DNA from: Bacteroidota bacterium
Lineage (GTDB): Bacteria; Bacteroidota; Bacteroidia; Bacteroidales; NBLH01
Assembly (NCBI GenBank): GCA_025361565.1
Contig: JANYKN010000166.1
Location: 1-64,000 of the forward strand
Direction of reading: 5' to 3'
Length of the DNA stretch: 64,000 nucleotides
Shown here: piece after piece, positions 54,919 through 64,000 of the stretch
Layout of the letters: every line of letters starts with the position of its first letter
Numbering within the stretch: position 1 is the first letter of the stretch
The notes under the pieces: model-generated
Seen by the model: only the letters and a program-made list of their open reading frames with translations
Databases searched by the model: none
What the model was told of the DNA's origin: nothing
Translations under genes and position numbers: made by a program

Positions 54919-55788
54919 TCACTTTAATTCCAGTTCATAAGCCATTAGCCTGTTGTCGGAAAAAGTAGGAATAATCAATAGTTTTTTATCTTTAATATAT
55001 TCAATATCAGCAGCATTTATTTTATCCGCAACTGTACTTAAAAGCAAAATTTTAGGGTCTGTTTTAGAAACCAGAAATATATTTCCAAGCCAGTCTGAAA
55101 TTATATATTGACTTTCGTTAATTTTCACCAATCCGTCAATTGAACCTGTTTCTGTAATAAAAGTTCTCACATGTCTGCTTTCCAAATCAACTGAAATAAT
55201 ATAATTGTTACACCCGACCAACAAATCCGTATTATCTACAAGTAATCCATTGGGATTAAATAAATTACCGACGCTTAACCAAACATCAAATTTTCCATTT
55301 TTCAAGCAATAAAGCAAATTATTTTTTGTATCCGAAACATAAACATTTCCATTTTTATCAATCGCTACATCATTTAAAAATTTAGCCTTTTTAGCTGGAT
55401 ACTGTTTAATAATCTTCCCCGAAGCAATATCAATTTCAACCAATTGATCGATATCGGCTACATATAATTTACCTTCAAAAATGCCCATTCCTTTGGGTGC
55501 ATTCAAACCTGTTATCCATTTTAACTGGATTATTGCACCGTCTTTTGAAATTTTTGAAATAAATCCATTCCCATCCTTTTCATCGGGGACTCCATTTATA
55601 TTTGCCACAAATAAAATATCCAATTTTTCATTATATAATACAGATTCCGGAATAGATAGCAGTTTTTCCGAAGACCATTTGCTTTTTAAAGGTGAATGAA
55701 AAATCTCATTGCTTGACTGTGCTGTAGTATGTAGAAAAAAAGGTAACTGAAAAATACTAAAAATCAGCATTTTAAATATATTTTTCAT
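54919..55788 (-). CDS. NHL/SMP-30-like beta-propeller protein
   Basis: A 289-residue exported protein (signal ending LHTTAQSS). Repeats such as APKGMGIFEGKLYVADIDQL and AIDKNGNVYVSDTKNNLLYC mark a six-bladed NHL/SMP-30-type propeller. Members include lactonases and binding proteins. Metal-binding residues of gluconolactonases cannot be placed with confidence, so an enzymatic role is open. It is convergent with the TPR-PD40 gene, with only 27 bases between the stop codons. Confidence 0.75.
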   Translation of the reverse strand: MKNIFKMLIFSIFQLPFFLHTTAQSSNEIFHSPLKSKWSSEKLLSIPESVLYNEKLDILFVANINGVPDEKDGNGFISKISKDGAIIQLKWITGLNAPKGMGIFEGKLYVADIDQLVEIDIASGKIIKQYPAKKAKFLNDVAIDKNGNVYVSDTKNNLLYCLKNGKFDVWLSVGNLFNPNGLLVDNTDLLVGCNNYIISVDLESRHVRTFITETGSIDGLVKINESQYIISDWLGNIFLVSKTDPKILLLSTVADKINAADIEYIKDKKLLIIPTFSDNRLMAYELELK

Positions 55789-56067
55789 GGTGTTTGGATT
55801 ATTAAGGTTTTGAATGAAGTGAAAAGAAATTAGAAGTTTTTAAATAATTGTTTCATAGTTTCCTCATCTAAAAAACAAATTTAAATTAAGCTTGAAATTT
55901 TGATTCTAAATAAATAGTAAAAATAAGTTAAAATGTTTAATACCTTTTTAATCAAAGTCTTAAAATATGTTAATAATGGTTTGATTGATTCAATATAAGT
56001 CATAAATAATTGATTTATTATAACTTAACGATTAATACTTAATAAATTAAATATTCAAATAGTTAAC

Positions 56068-56098
56068 TTGTTTTTTTTATCTAAATTTACTATGTTTG
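56068..56098 (+). promoter_or_regulatory. Promoter of etfBA
   Basis: TTG (56068-56070), a 20-base spacer and TATGTTTG (56091-56098) agree with the Bacteroidetes consensus TTG-N19-21-TAnnTTTG. A start of transcription near 56105 gives a leader of about 45 bases. Confidence 0.7.
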
Positions 56099-56124
56099 CA
56101 TAACATATTATTATGTCTGCATAA
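56091..56124 (+). repeat. Short direct repeat overlapping the etf promoter
   Basis: TATGTTTGCATAA (56091-56103) is repeated as TATGTCTGCATAA (56112-56124), 21 bases apart, about two helical turns. The first copy is the -7 element; the second lies in the leader and could be a regulator site or a second start. Confidence 0.4.
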
Positions 56125-56149
56125 TGGTTAACTAAATAATCTAAATAAA

Positions 56150-56893
56150 ATGAAAGTATTATTATGTATTGGTCACGTTCCCGACACAACTTCTAAAATT
56201 AGATTTGTTGAGGGCGATACACAGTTTAATAAATCTGATATTCAGTACATAATTGGGCCTTACGAAGAGCTTGCGCTTACCCGGTTACTGGAAATAAAAG
56301 AAAAAATAGGAGATCTGACAATTACAGTTATAAATGTTGGACTAGCTGAAACTGAAGCTACCTTACGAAAAGCACTTGCAGTAGGCGCTGATGATGCCAT
56401 CCGGGTCGATGCTGAACCTTTGGATGCCTATTTTGTAGCGTGTCAAATTGCAGAAGTATTTAAGCAAAGTGGGTTTGATTTTATTGTTACCGGAAAAGAA
56501 TCAATCGACTTTAATGGCGCCCAGGTTGGTGAAATGATTTCTGAAATTCTTGATATTCCTTCTATATCAAGTACATCATTTATCGATATTGTTGGTGGTA
56601 AAGCAAAACTTGATAGGGAAATTGATGGAGGGAAAGAATCCCTGGAGTTGGCTTTTCCATTTGTTTCTACAGCTGGAAAAGGTTTTGCCATTGAACCCAG
56701 AATTCCGGGTATGCGCGGTATTATGTCTGCCCGTACAAAACCGATGAAAATTGTTTCTCCACAAACACAAAATGCTAAAACAAAAGCTGTGAAGTACTAT
56801 TTACCACCTTCAAAATCAGGATGTAAATATGTGGATAATGAAAATGTTGGCGAATTAGTTCGACTACTTCATGAAGAAGCAAGAGTTATTTGA
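56150..56893 (+). CDS. etfB: Electron transfer flavoprotein beta subunit
   Basis: A 247-residue EtfB. It opens MKVLLCIGHVPDTTSKIRF and has the adenine-nucleotide region GADDAIRVD and FDFIVTGKESIDFNGAQVG followed by an AxIPGMRGIMSA-like signature (RIPGMRGIMSARTKP). EtfA/EtfB carry electrons from acyl-CoA dehydrogenases or similar donors to the quinone pool. It forms an operon with etfA, 40 bases downstream, under a consensus promoter. No acyl-CoA dehydrogenase gene lies in this window. Confidence 0.95.
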   Translation: MKVLLCIGHVPDTTSKIRFVEGDTQFNKSDIQYIIGPYEELALTRLLEIKEKIGDLTITVINVGLAETEATLRKALAVGADDAIRVDAEPLDAYFVACQIAEVFKQSGFDFIVTGKESIDFNGAQVGEMISEILDIPSISSTSFIDIVGGKAKLDREIDGGKESLELAFPFVSTAGKGFAIEPRIPGMRGIMSARTKPMKIVSPQTQNAKTKAVKYYLPPSKSGCKYVDNENVGELVRLLHEEARVI

Positions 56894-56933
56894 AACTAAT
56901 TGAATAGTTATTTTACCCAATAATTAAAAAATC

Positions 56934-57905
56934 ATGGCAATATTAGTATATACTGAAAATTGGGAAGGTAAATTTAAAAAATCCACCTTCGAATTATTAT
57001 CATATGGCAGTGAAATAGCAAAACTAATGGAATGCGAATTAATTGCATTAACTATTGGTAAAGTTGAAGAAAATGAATTGAAAGTTCTTGGAAAATATGG
57101 AGCCTCGGTGGTTTATAAAATACAAGATCCTAAACTTGAAACATTTACAGCCAAGTCGTATACACGGGCAATTGCTGCTGTGGTAAAGGATTTGGGGGCC
57201 AATGTAATTTTGTTTTCTAATAATACCAACGGAAAAGCAATTTCACCAAGGTTAGCTGTTAAGTTCAATGCTTCACTCGCTCCCGGTGTAATGCAATTGC
57301 CTTCATCAACTGATCCTTTTGTTGTAAGAAAGCGGGTATACTCAGGAAAAGCTTTTGCAGATTTTGAGCTAAACAGCGAGATAAAAATATTGACTTTAAA
57401 TACAAATTCTTTTCAAATCATTGAAAACAACAAAGAAATTGTAACGAAAGAATTTGCAGTTGAAATCCCTGATGCTGACTTAGTTGCCAAGCCGCTGGAA
57501 GTAAATATGGCCAAAGGCCAGATATTGATTACTGAGGCTGAAATTTTGGTTTCGGCAGGACGTGGATTAAAAGGGCCGGAAAACTGGGGAATGATTGAAG
57601 AGTTGGCTCAAGTTTTAGGGGCAGGCACTTGCTGTTCCAGGCCAGTTGCAGATTTAAATTGGCGCCCTCATCACGAACATGTTGGGCAAACCGGTAAAGT
57701 GGTAGCTCCGAATTTATATATTGCAATTGGTATTTCCGGAGCTATACAGCATTTAGCAGGGGTTAATGGTTCTAAAGTTATGGTTGCTATAAACAGTGAT
57801 CCTGAAGCACCATTTTTTCAATCGGCAAATTATGGAATAATTGGTGATGCTTTTGTCGTTGTTCCAAAATTAATTGAGGCTTTTAAAAAATTTAAAGCAG
57901 GATAA
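56934..57905 (+). CDS. etfA: Electron transfer flavoprotein alpha subunit
   Basis: A 323-residue EtfA. The C-terminal FAD domain is well conserved: LVSAGRGLKGPENWG, LGAGTCCSRPVADLNW, VGQTGKVVAPNLYIAIGISG and the end KVMVAINSDPEAPFFQSANY. It pairs with EtfB from the preceding gene to form a heterodimeric FAD/AMP flavoprotein. Length and motifs are standard. A hairpin follows about 50 bases after the stop. Confidence 0.96.
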   Translation: MAILVYTENWEGKFKKSTFELLSYGSEIAKLMECELIALTIGKVEENELKVLGKYGASVVYKIQDPKLETFTAKSYTRAIAAVVKDLGANVILFSNNTNGKAISPRLAVKFNASLAPGVMQLPSSTDPFVVRKRVYSGKAFADFELNSEIKILTLNTNSFQIIENNKEIVTKEFAVEIPDADLVAKPLEVNMAKGQILITEAEILVSAGRGLKGPENWGMIEELAQVLGAGTCCSRPVADLNWRPHHEHVGQTGKVVAPNLYIAIGISGAIQHLAGVNGSKVMVAINSDPEAPFFQSANYGIIGDAFVVVPKLIEAFKKFKAG

Positions 57906-57954
57906 TTCTATTTCATCAAATTTTTCGTTTTACTCCATAGGTCGAAAAACAAAA

Positions 57955-57995
57955 TAAAGGATCAAATCATTTGAGATTTGGTCCTTTAGCATTTT
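57955..57995. terminator. Bidirectional terminator after etfA
   Basis: Stem TAAAGGATCAAATC / GATTTGGTCCTTTA (57955-57968 / 57974-57987, one G-T pair) with a 5-base loop, between the convergent etfA and a small barrel gene. Confidence 0.75.
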
Positions 57996-58013
57996 ATTCT
58001 GAATTTGAAAATT

Positions 58014-58628
58014 CTATTTGAAACTTGGGCACGCAATACATCCTTTCTTTTTACCCGGATTTTTATTTATCCAATATTTTAACCCAAATGCAATACCAAT
58101 AGATTCAGCCTGTGTATGATTTAGTGATATTGTAAAATCGCTGTATTTGGTCAGATAATAATTGTATTCAATTTCACCACTTAACCATGTGAACTTATAC
58201 TGCCAGCCCGATGATTCATTATATATAGACTCGTTAATATATCCTTCGATATCGGACCAACTCTTCCGGTAAAATATTCCGGGGCCAACAGCAAAGTATA
58301 TAGAATGTTTGAAGGATTTTACAAGTTTTATTTTAATCATCAACTGGGTTGAAGCTGCTATATGCATGGCTTTATCAAGTATTAAAAATTGTGAAACCTT
58401 TAATGCAGTTCTAGGGCTGGCAAATCCTTCGTATGAAAAATTAAGACCAGGTTCTAATGCTAGCTGACCATTGTCAGATAATTTCATTTGCAAAATTTCA
58501 GGCTGTGTTTCAGTAAATTGATAGCTAAGGCTGGTAAGTTTAAGACTGACACTGTTTTGTGCCTTGCTTTGAATTAGAGACAGTAAAAAAAGAAATATTG
58601 AACTCAGCTTTATATAGTTAATTTTCAT
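58014..58628 (-). CDS. Exported protein, probable outer-membrane barrel
   Basis: A 204-residue protein with a signal peptide (MKINYIKLSSIFLFLLSLIQ, cleavage near KAQ). The mature part alternates polar and hydrophobic residues with Gly/aromatic turns, consistent with an 8- to 10-strand barrel (for example IYFAVGPGIFYRKSW and FTISLNHTQAESIGIAFGLK). It ends unusually in a basic tail with two cysteines, KKKGCIACPSFK, which may lie in the periplasm or form a disulfide. No named family is recognised. Confidence 0.65.
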   Translation of the reverse strand: MKINYIKLSSIFLFLLSLIQSKAQNSVSLKLTSLSYQFTETQPEILQMKLSDNGQLALEPGLNFSYEGFASPRTALKVSQFLILDKAMHIAASTQLMIKIKLVKSFKHSIYFAVGPGIFYRKSWSDIEGYINESIYNESSGWQYKFTWLSGEIEYNYYLTKYSDFTISLNHTQAESIGIAFGLKYWINKNPGKKKGCIACPSFK

Positions 58629-58814
58629 GTTTGTTTTAATTTCAAATTATAGTTCAATTCGTTAAAGTGTTTAATTTTTTTTTCTGATTATTAGTTCCTA
58701 AATTAGTTGTTCAAGACCTTTTAAAAAACGGAAGCTTTTACTAAAAATTATAAAACTTATCTTATTTCAAATTATTTATTCATATTTGCCACTTTATTAA
58801 ATTAAATTATTATT

Positions 58815-59684
58815 ATGAAAATACAATTAATCCTTGGTGCAATTTTGCTTTCAACAATTACTCTTTTTAATGACAAGCCTGCATATCAGATTTTTGATGC
58901 GAAGGGCAAAGATATCAAATACTCCAAAATGATCGAAAAATTGGCTGATGCCGATATTGTTTTGTTCGGAGAGCTCCACACAAACCCCATTTGCCATTGG
59001 CTGGAATATGAAATAATGAAAGATTTATTTCAGGTAAAAAAAGAAAAGATAGTGCTTGGCGCAGAAATGTTCGAAACTGATAATCAACTTATTTTATCCG
59101 AGTATTTAGGCAATAAATTTGATTCGAAGAAATTTGAAGATGAAGCAAAATTATGGAAGAATTATACAACCGACTATAAGCCACTTGTTGAATATTCTAA
59201 AACCAATTCAATTCCATTTATAGCAACAAATGTTCCGCGCAGATACGCCAGCATGGTTAATAAAGATGGTTTTGAAGTACTTGATAGCTTATCTGATGAA
59301 GCTAAAGTTAATCTGGCCGATTTACCGGTAAAATACGATCCTGAATTGAAATGTTATAAGGATATGATGGAAATGGGTAAAGAAATGGGTGGGCATGCAA
59401 GTGTCAATTTCCCTAAAGCTCAGGCAATTAAAGATGCCACAATGGCAAAATTCATTTACAAAAACTGGACGCCTGGAAAATTATTTCTACATTTCGAAGG
59501 GTCTTATCATTCTGATAATTACCAAGGGATAGTATGGTACTTGTTGGCTAAAAATCCAAACTTAAAAATAGTTACAATTAGCAGTGTTGAGCAGAAAGAT
59601 ATTGAAAATTTAGAAGATCAGTACAATAACCGCGCTGATTTTATTGTAACAATCCCTGAGACTATGACTCAGACAAGCAGATAA
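58815..59684 (+). CDS. ChaN-like haem-binding uptake protein (Tiki superfamily)
   Basis: A 289-residue exported protein. ADIVLFGELHTNPICHWLEY carries the GExH metal/haem motif and KLFLHFEGSYHSDNYQG the second conserved histidine region of the ChaN/EreA-like family. ChaN binds haem dimers; related Tiki proteins are metalloproteases, so the activity here is uncertain. It is a single gene, convergent with mutS2 and ending at a strong hairpin. No haem-uptake genes are adjacent. Confidence 0.85.
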   Translation: MKIQLILGAILLSTITLFNDKPAYQIFDAKGKDIKYSKMIEKLADADIVLFGELHTNPICHWLEYEIMKDLFQVKKEKIVLGAEMFETDNQLILSEYLGNKFDSKKFEDEAKLWKNYTTDYKPLVEYSKTNSIPFIATNVPRRYASMVNKDGFEVLDSLSDEAKVNLADLPVKYDPELKCYKDMMEMGKEMGGHASVNFPKAQAIKDATMAKFIYKNWTPGKLFLHFEGSYHSDNYQGIVWYLLAKNPNLKIVTISSVEQKDIENLEDQYNNRADFIVTIPETMTQTSR

Positions 59685-59711
59685 TTACAGCAAATCAACC
59701 TGTCAAAATTA

Positions 59712-59758
59712 TAAATCGCTTAATTTCTTCTATATCGAAGAGATTAAGCGATTTAATT
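59712..59758. terminator. Bidirectional terminator between chaN-like and mutS2
   Basis: Long stem TAAATCGCTTAATTTCTTC / GAAGAGATTAAGCGATTTA (59712-59730 / 59737-59755) with one G-T pair and a 6-base loop. Confidence 0.8.
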
Positions 59759-59786
59759 TATACAACCGTTTTTTGCTTTCACTCAT

Positions 59787-62243
59787 TCAATACACAAAAG
59801 TAACCACAGTGATGCCTGCGCCTCCAAGTTCTATTTTTTCATCTTTGGCCGAACTAATTAATTTGATTGTTTTGAGATATTCACGGATGAGCTGCCTTAA
59901 AATTCCATTGCCTTTACCATGTAAAATACGGACTTCGTTGGCCTCCACCATAATGCACTCATCTATGTAGTTGGTAACCATTTGCAGGGCTTCATCGGCA
60001 CGTTTTCCACGCACATCAATACCATATGAAAAACTGTTTTTTACTTCACCGATTTCAAAAGATTTTGAAACTTTGTTTGATTCGGAATTGCTTTGTTTTT
60101 TAAATTCCTTCGAACTTATTTTAAGCACTTGGGTTTTATCGAGAACCATTTGCATGTTCCCAAGCGAAATGAAAACTTTGTTGTCCTTAATTTCCAAAAT
60201 TTCACCTGTACCTTGTCCGTTTTTTAATTTTACTTTATCTCCAATGTTGAAATTTAAATCAATTTCCTTTTTATCATTATTTTCAGCTAGTTTTTCCTTT
60301 TTCTGATTCTTTATTTTCTCAATTTTCTTGGTCAGAAATTTACTCTCATGCTCAAATCTTTTTTCAGTTTCACCTTTGAGTTGATCGATTTTTTCACGTA
60401 CTTCTTTTATTTTGACTTTTTCGGCATTATTCTTTTTAATCTCAAAAATTGAATTTTCAATGGTTTTGTTCACTCCCGAAAGAATGTTTTCAGCGGCAAG
60501 CTTGGCTTCTTTGATGATGTCTTTTCTTTTTTGCACAGTCAATTTTGTTTCGTCTTCATGCTTTTTTAAAACGTTATCAAGAAGAAGTTCTTTTTGGCTG
60601 ATTCTTTTATTGATATTGATTATATTTCTACGTTCCTTTTCAATTTCCTGCAAATGCTTGTCAAAATCAATCTGTTCTTTGCCAATCTTTTTTTCGGCAC
60701 TTTGCAGAATTCTGGCTGGTAATCCAATATTTTTGGCAATTTCAAATGCAAACGAACTTCCAGGTCTTCCAATTTCGAGTTCATAAAGCGCCTTCATGTT
60801 TCTGTTGTCGAACAACATAGCTCCATTTACCATATTTTTGGCCGAACTTGCAAAGTGTTTCAGGTTTCCATAGTGCGTGGTAATAACGCCATAAACACCT
60901 GAATTTACAAATTCTTCAAGCATCGCTTCGGCAATTGCACCGCCAAGTGAGGGTTCAGTTCCCGAGCCAAACTCATCGATAAGTACCAACGTGCTATCGT
61001 TGGCATTTTCGATCAGTTTTTTCATATTTTTCAAATGAGAACTGTATGTACTTAAGTCATCTTCAATGGATTGCTCATCGCCAATATCAATAAAAAGTGA
61101 ATGGAACAAACCCATAGTTGAAGATTCGTGCACTGAAACCAATAAACCGCATTGTAACATATATTGCAACAAACCCACTGTTTTTAAACACACTGATTTT
61201 CCTCCTGCATTTGGTCCAGATATGAGAATAATACGCTGATTTTCATGCATAATCAAATCCAGTGGAATGACTCTTTTTCTTTCTTTTTCGAACGAAAGAA
61301 AAAGCAACGGATGTATAGCCGATTTGAGGGTAAGTCCACTTTTGTTTGTCAATTTGGGCAAATTGCCATTTATTTTTATCGCAAAAAGGGCTTTGGCCCT
61401 TATAAAATCAATTTCGGCAAGGAAATCATATCCCAACAGTAAATCTTCGGCATATGGCCTTATATGGTCGCACAATTCGAGTAGAATTTTGATTATTTCC
61501 CTGCGCTCGGCAAATTCCAATTCCCTTATTTCGTTGTTTATTTCAATGATTTCGAGTGGTTCAATAAACGAAGTTTTTCCAGTGGCTGATTCATCGGCTA
61601 CATATCCCTTTATTTTTCTTTTTGAAGAAGCGGGAACAGGAATCAACATTTTACCATCGCGAATGGTTAATTGGGTATCCGAATCAATAATGTTTTCATT
61701 TTTAGCCTTTTGTAGGATATTGTGCATTATCCTCGAAACACCTGAAAGTCTGCTTTGCAGCGATTGCCTAATTTGAAGCAATTCCTTTGAAGCATTGTCG
61801 CGGATATTGCCATTGTTGTCTAAAATCCGATTGATTTTATCGATAACGAAAGGGAAAACAGGAACTGTTCCTGCCAACATTTTCAGGTTTGGATACTTGT
61901 CATCTTCAGATTTTGAAATCCAGGTAACAATAGCTTTAATTTCTTCGAGCGATCTTTTGATATCGAACAGTTCCTCCAATTCAACAAAAGTACCTTCAAT
62001 TTTGAGCCTATTTATGGCATCGCGAACATCGAAAAAATGCTGTATTGGAAAACTTTCATCTTCTTTGGTAAGATTTTTATATTCATTAACAAGGCAAAGT
62101 TGAGTTTTTACTTTATTGAAAGAAACAATAAATTGAATTTCATCCACTTTGTCTTTACCAAGTTTGCTCAGGCAAAATCCTTTTACATTGCTCCTGATTT
62201 TATCAAATCCTATCTTCTCTTCAAAATTATTCGGGAAAATCAT
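59787..62243 (-). CDS. mutS2: Endonuclease MutS2
   Basis: An 818-residue MutS2. It has the MutS core and clamp helices, the ATPase with Walker A GPNAGGKSVCLKT, Walker B LVLIDEFGSGTEPS and the signature STYSSHLKN. A long coiled coil (about 510-640) and KOW-like segment precede the C-terminal Smr nuclease domain (IDVRGKRADEAL and RILHGKGNGIL, which holds the LHGKG motif). MutS2 acts on branched DNA or rescues stalled, collided ribosomes, not in mismatch repair. Length is normal and there is no mutL partner nearby. Confidence 0.95.
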   Translation of the reverse strand: MIFPNNFEEKIGFDKIRSNVKGFCLSKLGKDKVDEIQFIVSFNKVKTQLCLVNEYKNLTKEDESFPIQHFFDVRDAINRLKIEGTFVELEELFDIKRSLEEIKAIVTWISKSEDDKYPNLKMLAGTVPVFPFVIDKINRILDNNGNIRDNASKELLQIRQSLQSRLSGVSRIMHNILQKAKNENIIDSDTQLTIRDGKMLIPVPASSKRKIKGYVADESATGKTSFIEPLEIIEINNEIRELEFAERREIIKILLELCDHIRPYAEDLLLGYDFLAEIDFIRAKALFAIKINGNLPKLTNKSGLTLKSAIHPLLFLSFEKERKRVIPLDLIMHENQRIILISGPNAGGKSVCLKTVGLLQYMLQCGLLVSVHESSTMGLFHSLFIDIGDEQSIEDDLSTYSSHLKNMKKLIENANDSTLVLIDEFGSGTEPSLGGAIAEAMLEEFVNSGVYGVITTHYGNLKHFASSAKNMVNGAMLFDNRNMKALYELEIGRPGSSFAFEIAKNIGLPARILQSAEKKIGKEQIDFDKHLQEIEKERRNIININKRISQKELLLDNVLKKHEDETKLTVQKRKDIIKEAKLAAENILSGVNKTIENSIFEIKKNNAEKVKIKEVREKIDQLKGETEKRFEHESKFLTKKIEKIKNQKKEKLAENNDKKEIDLNFNIGDKVKLKNGQGTGEILEIKDNKVFISLGNMQMVLDKTQVLKISSKEFKKQSNSESNKVSKSFEIGEVKNSFSYGIDVRGKRADEALQMVTNYIDECIMVEANEVRILHGKGNGILRQLIREYLKTIKLISSAKDEKIELGGAGITVVTFVY

Positions 62244-62378
62244 ATTTTATTAAATTGACTGCAAAATTAGCAAATACAACAGTATTATGAAAAATCCTTT
62301 ATAAATTTAATTGAAGAAGATTTGAATCATAAAAAAAAACACTATTTTTAAATATTTATTATTCAAATACATTGATAT

Positions 62379-63503
62379 ATGAAAGATTTTCTATTACAGT
62401 CCTTTATTTTAATCATTGTTGCAATTCCGGTTTCAATCATCCTAATCAAGGTATTCTTTAAAAACTCGATTTTTGGCAAAATCAGTGCCATTTGGACATT
62501 TAGTGTAATTTTATGTGCCATTAATTGGACAGCCAGAATTGAATTTGCCGGATGGACAAGGGCTTTTTCAAATCCTACCACTATAATTATCCTTTTTATT
62601 TCGGTTTATATTGCATCTCGTATGGTGCGTGATCCTTTAAAAGCAATGATGGAAGATTTGCATAAGATAGCAAATGGGGATATCGATATTAAAATTACAG
62701 ATCTCTATCAAAATAGAAATGACGAAATCGGTTCGCTAGCTACATCCATTAATTCAATATCCCTCAACCTGCATAAAACCTTGAGTAGTATGAAAAAGAA
62801 TTCGAACGATTTGATGGTTGTGAGCGATGAACTAAGCCATATCATGACCAATATGATGGAAAATACTTCAACTCAGGCTTCGTCCATTGAGGAAATTTCG
62901 GCAACTATGGAAGAAATTGCTTCAATTGTAAGCTTAAACACAGAAAGTTCGCAGAAAACAAGTATGACTACTTTAAAAACTATTGAAGCTATAAAGGAAG
63001 GAAGCGAATCTACCGAGCAATCTATTGAAGCAATGAAGGAAGTAACTGAAAAAGTGAAAATTATCAATGAAATAGCCTTTCAAACCAATATATTGGCTTT
63101 AAATGCAGCCGTTGAAGCTTCACATGCCGGCGAAGCCGGTAAAGGTTTTGCCGTGGTAGCCAATGAAGTAAAAAAACTTGCACAACGCAGCAATAGCGCA
63201 GCACAAGAAATTGAGGAAGTTACAAACAAAGTTTATCAAATTTCAGAAGTTGCAGGTTCTAAACTTACCAACATCATTGACGAAACCAATCAGACATCCA
63301 TTCTAATGAAAGAAATTGCAGCTGCAAGTGTCGATCAAAATACAAATATTCAGCAAATTAACGATTCTATTCAGGTATTGAATAAGATGATTCAAAACAA
63401 TACTTCAGAAAGCGAAAAAATTAATGCAAAAGCTGCTTTTGTTTCAAACTCTGCAAAAAAATTGAATGATCAGGTTTCTTTCTTCAAACTTAGAAGGAGT
63501 TGA
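62379..63503 (+). CDS. Methyl-accepting chemotaxis-like protein
   Basis: A 374-residue signal transducer. Three hydrophobic segments (about 5-25, 34-52 and 68-84) sit at the N-terminus with no large periplasmic sensor domain. A HAMP-like region ([17 protein letters not shown]) leads to the cytoplasmic signalling domain with its hairpin tip [21 protein letters not shown]-type sequence (here split in [16 protein letters not shown]). No chemotaxis kinase gene is adjacent. The signal is probably sensed within the membrane. A paralogue begins 143 bases downstream. Confidence 0.9.
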   Translation: MKDFLLQSFILIIVAIPVSIILIKVFFKNSIFGKISAIWTFSVILCAINWTARIEFAGWTRAFSNPTTIIILFISVYIASRMVRDPLKAMMEDLHKIANGDIDIKITDLYQNRNDEIGSLATSINSISLNLHKTLSSMKKNSNDLMVVSDELSHIMTNMMENTSTQASSIEEISATMEEIASIVSLNTESSQKTSMTTLKTIEAIKEGSESTEQSIEAMKEVTEKVKIINEIAFQTNILALNAAVEASHAGEAGKGFAVVANEVKKLAQRSNSAAQEIEEVTNKVYQISEVAGSKLTNIIDETNQTSILMKEIAAASVDQNTNIQQINDSIQVLNKMIQNNTSESEKINAKAAFVSNSAKKLNDQVSFFKLRRS

Positions 63504-63646
63504 TTATTTATTATTTTAGGAGAACTAGAAATATAGTAGTCAATACTTTAAAAATTTGAATGAATTGGGATTTTTGAAGTAGTTTCAATTTGTTTAATGA
63601 ATTATTTTTATGTTGCATTGGAATTATAATCTTAAATAATTGTTTG

Positions 63647-64000
63647 ATGGAAAGTTTTATTAAATCGGTTGTTATTTTATTAGTTGTAGGAGTACCTGTG
63701 TCAGTAATATTGATGAGGGTTTTATTTAAAAATTCAGTTTTTAGGCAGATAAGTACCATTTGGGTAATTACTTTGTTATTTACTTCCATTAATAATTCAG
63801 CAAGGATTCAATTCGAATCTTCATATCCTCAAGCCATGGCGCTTCCAATTGGGATAATTGTGATTGGACTAGGTATTTATATTGCATCAAAGTATGTAAA
63901 AGTCCCGTTGAATCAAATGACTGATGATTTAGCCAAATTAGCAAAAGGTGATATCAATATAAAAATAGGGGAATATTATTCAAATAGAAATGATGAAATT
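63647..64000 (+). CDS. Second methyl-accepting-like protein, cut by the window end
   Basis: An ORF open to the end of the window (118 codons visible). It starts MESFIKSVVILLVVGVPVSV and continues to GDINIKIGEYYSNRNDEI, aligning colinearly with the preceding gene (its counterpart reads [18 protein letters not shown]), including the same membrane topology. It is therefore a tandem paralogue. The signalling domain lies outside the window, so completeness cannot be judged. Confidence 0.75.
   Translation, partial: MESFIKSVVILLVVGVPVSVILMRVLFKNSVFRQISTIWVITLLFTSINNSARIQFESSYPQAMALPIGIIVIGLGIYIASKYVKVPLNQMTDDLAKLAKGDINIKIGEYYSNRNDEI

Larger units (their letters stand above)
55789..56149. other. Divergent intergenic region upstream of etfB
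   Basis: About 360 very AT-rich bases between the divergent NHL-type and etfB genes, no credible gene. It contains the etf promoter and a short direct repeat. Confidence 0.5.

Noticed and set aside
56934-57905. Possibility that EtfBA belongs to an electron-bifurcating caffeyl-CoA or butyryl-CoA complex
   Set aside because: No acyl-CoA dehydrogenase or related gene is adjacent, and bifurcating EtfA/B features cannot be judged by reading.
1-64000. CRISPR arrays, tRNA/rRNA genes, insertion sequences, phage genes
   Set aside because: I looked for regularly spaced repeats, cloverleaf-like segments, transposase motifs and structural phage proteins and saw none; a covariance-model tRNA scan would be needed to exclude tRNAs firmly.

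Overview
The window reads as a chromosomal segment of a Bacteroidetes bacterium, probably a free-living Bacteroidales/Marinilabiliales-type organism. The sequence is AT-rich. It has SusC/SusD pairs, SusE- and SusR-like proteins, a protein with a type IX secretion (T9SS) sorting tail, Bacteroidetes-style promoters (TAnnTTTG), almost no Shine-Dalgarno sequences, and many TonB-dependent and outer-membrane proteins. I see no rRNA, tRNA, CRISPR array, transposase or phage genes. Gene density is ordinary and most genes belong to families I recognise.

Layout. 1-5.3 kb: AT-rich spacer, short ORF debris, two closely related patatin-like lipases flanking an outer-membrane barrel gene, a MarC protein and a broken isoprenylcysteine-methyltransferase gene. 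5.5-10.5 kb: an MFS transporter, a DUF1697 protein, then a cobalamin riboswitch followed by btuF-btuC-btuD-like genes for B12 uptake. 10.6-14.5 kb: an Aur1-like PAP2 membrane protein overlapping a BcerS-like GNAT acyltransferase (a candidate sphingolipid pair) and an AarF/UbiB kinase. 14.6-30.1 kb: an esterase, then a starch/malto-oligosaccharide utilisation locus (SusR-like regulator, GH97, SusC, SusD, SusE, GH13, GH31). 30.2-32.6 kb: an MBOAT plus SGNH-like acyl-transfer pair. 32.7-35.2 kb: a second cobalamin riboswitch controlling a BtuB-like receptor. 35.3-40.7 kb: a secreted CotH protein, a methionine gamma-lyase-type enzyme and release factor 3.

40.8-43.5 kb is the most unusual part. 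An RloA-like ATPase and RloB-like protein (the AbiL-type abortive-infection architecture) lie just downstream of a 245-residue protein whose first 45 residues follow the proteasome/HslV/Anbu Ntn-hydrolase pattern, with Thr directly after the initiator Met, Asp at mature position 17 and Lys at 30. I have not seen this combination described and consider it the best candidate for a new system here, although an internal promoter may make the genes separate units.

43.8-64 kb: a duplicated-domain secreted protein, aconitase B, a tandem adenylate kinase whose second domain has lost key residues, a PBP1C/lytic-transglycosylase pair, a TPR/PD40 envelope protein, an NHL-type protein, EtfBA behind a clear promoter, a small barrel protein, a ChaN-like protein, MutS2, and two related methyl-accepting proteins, the second cut by the window end. 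Convergent gene pairs are mostly separated by strong bidirectional hairpin terminators.

All family assignments come from reading the translated sequences. No database search was run, so homology calls rest on recognised motifs and lengths.
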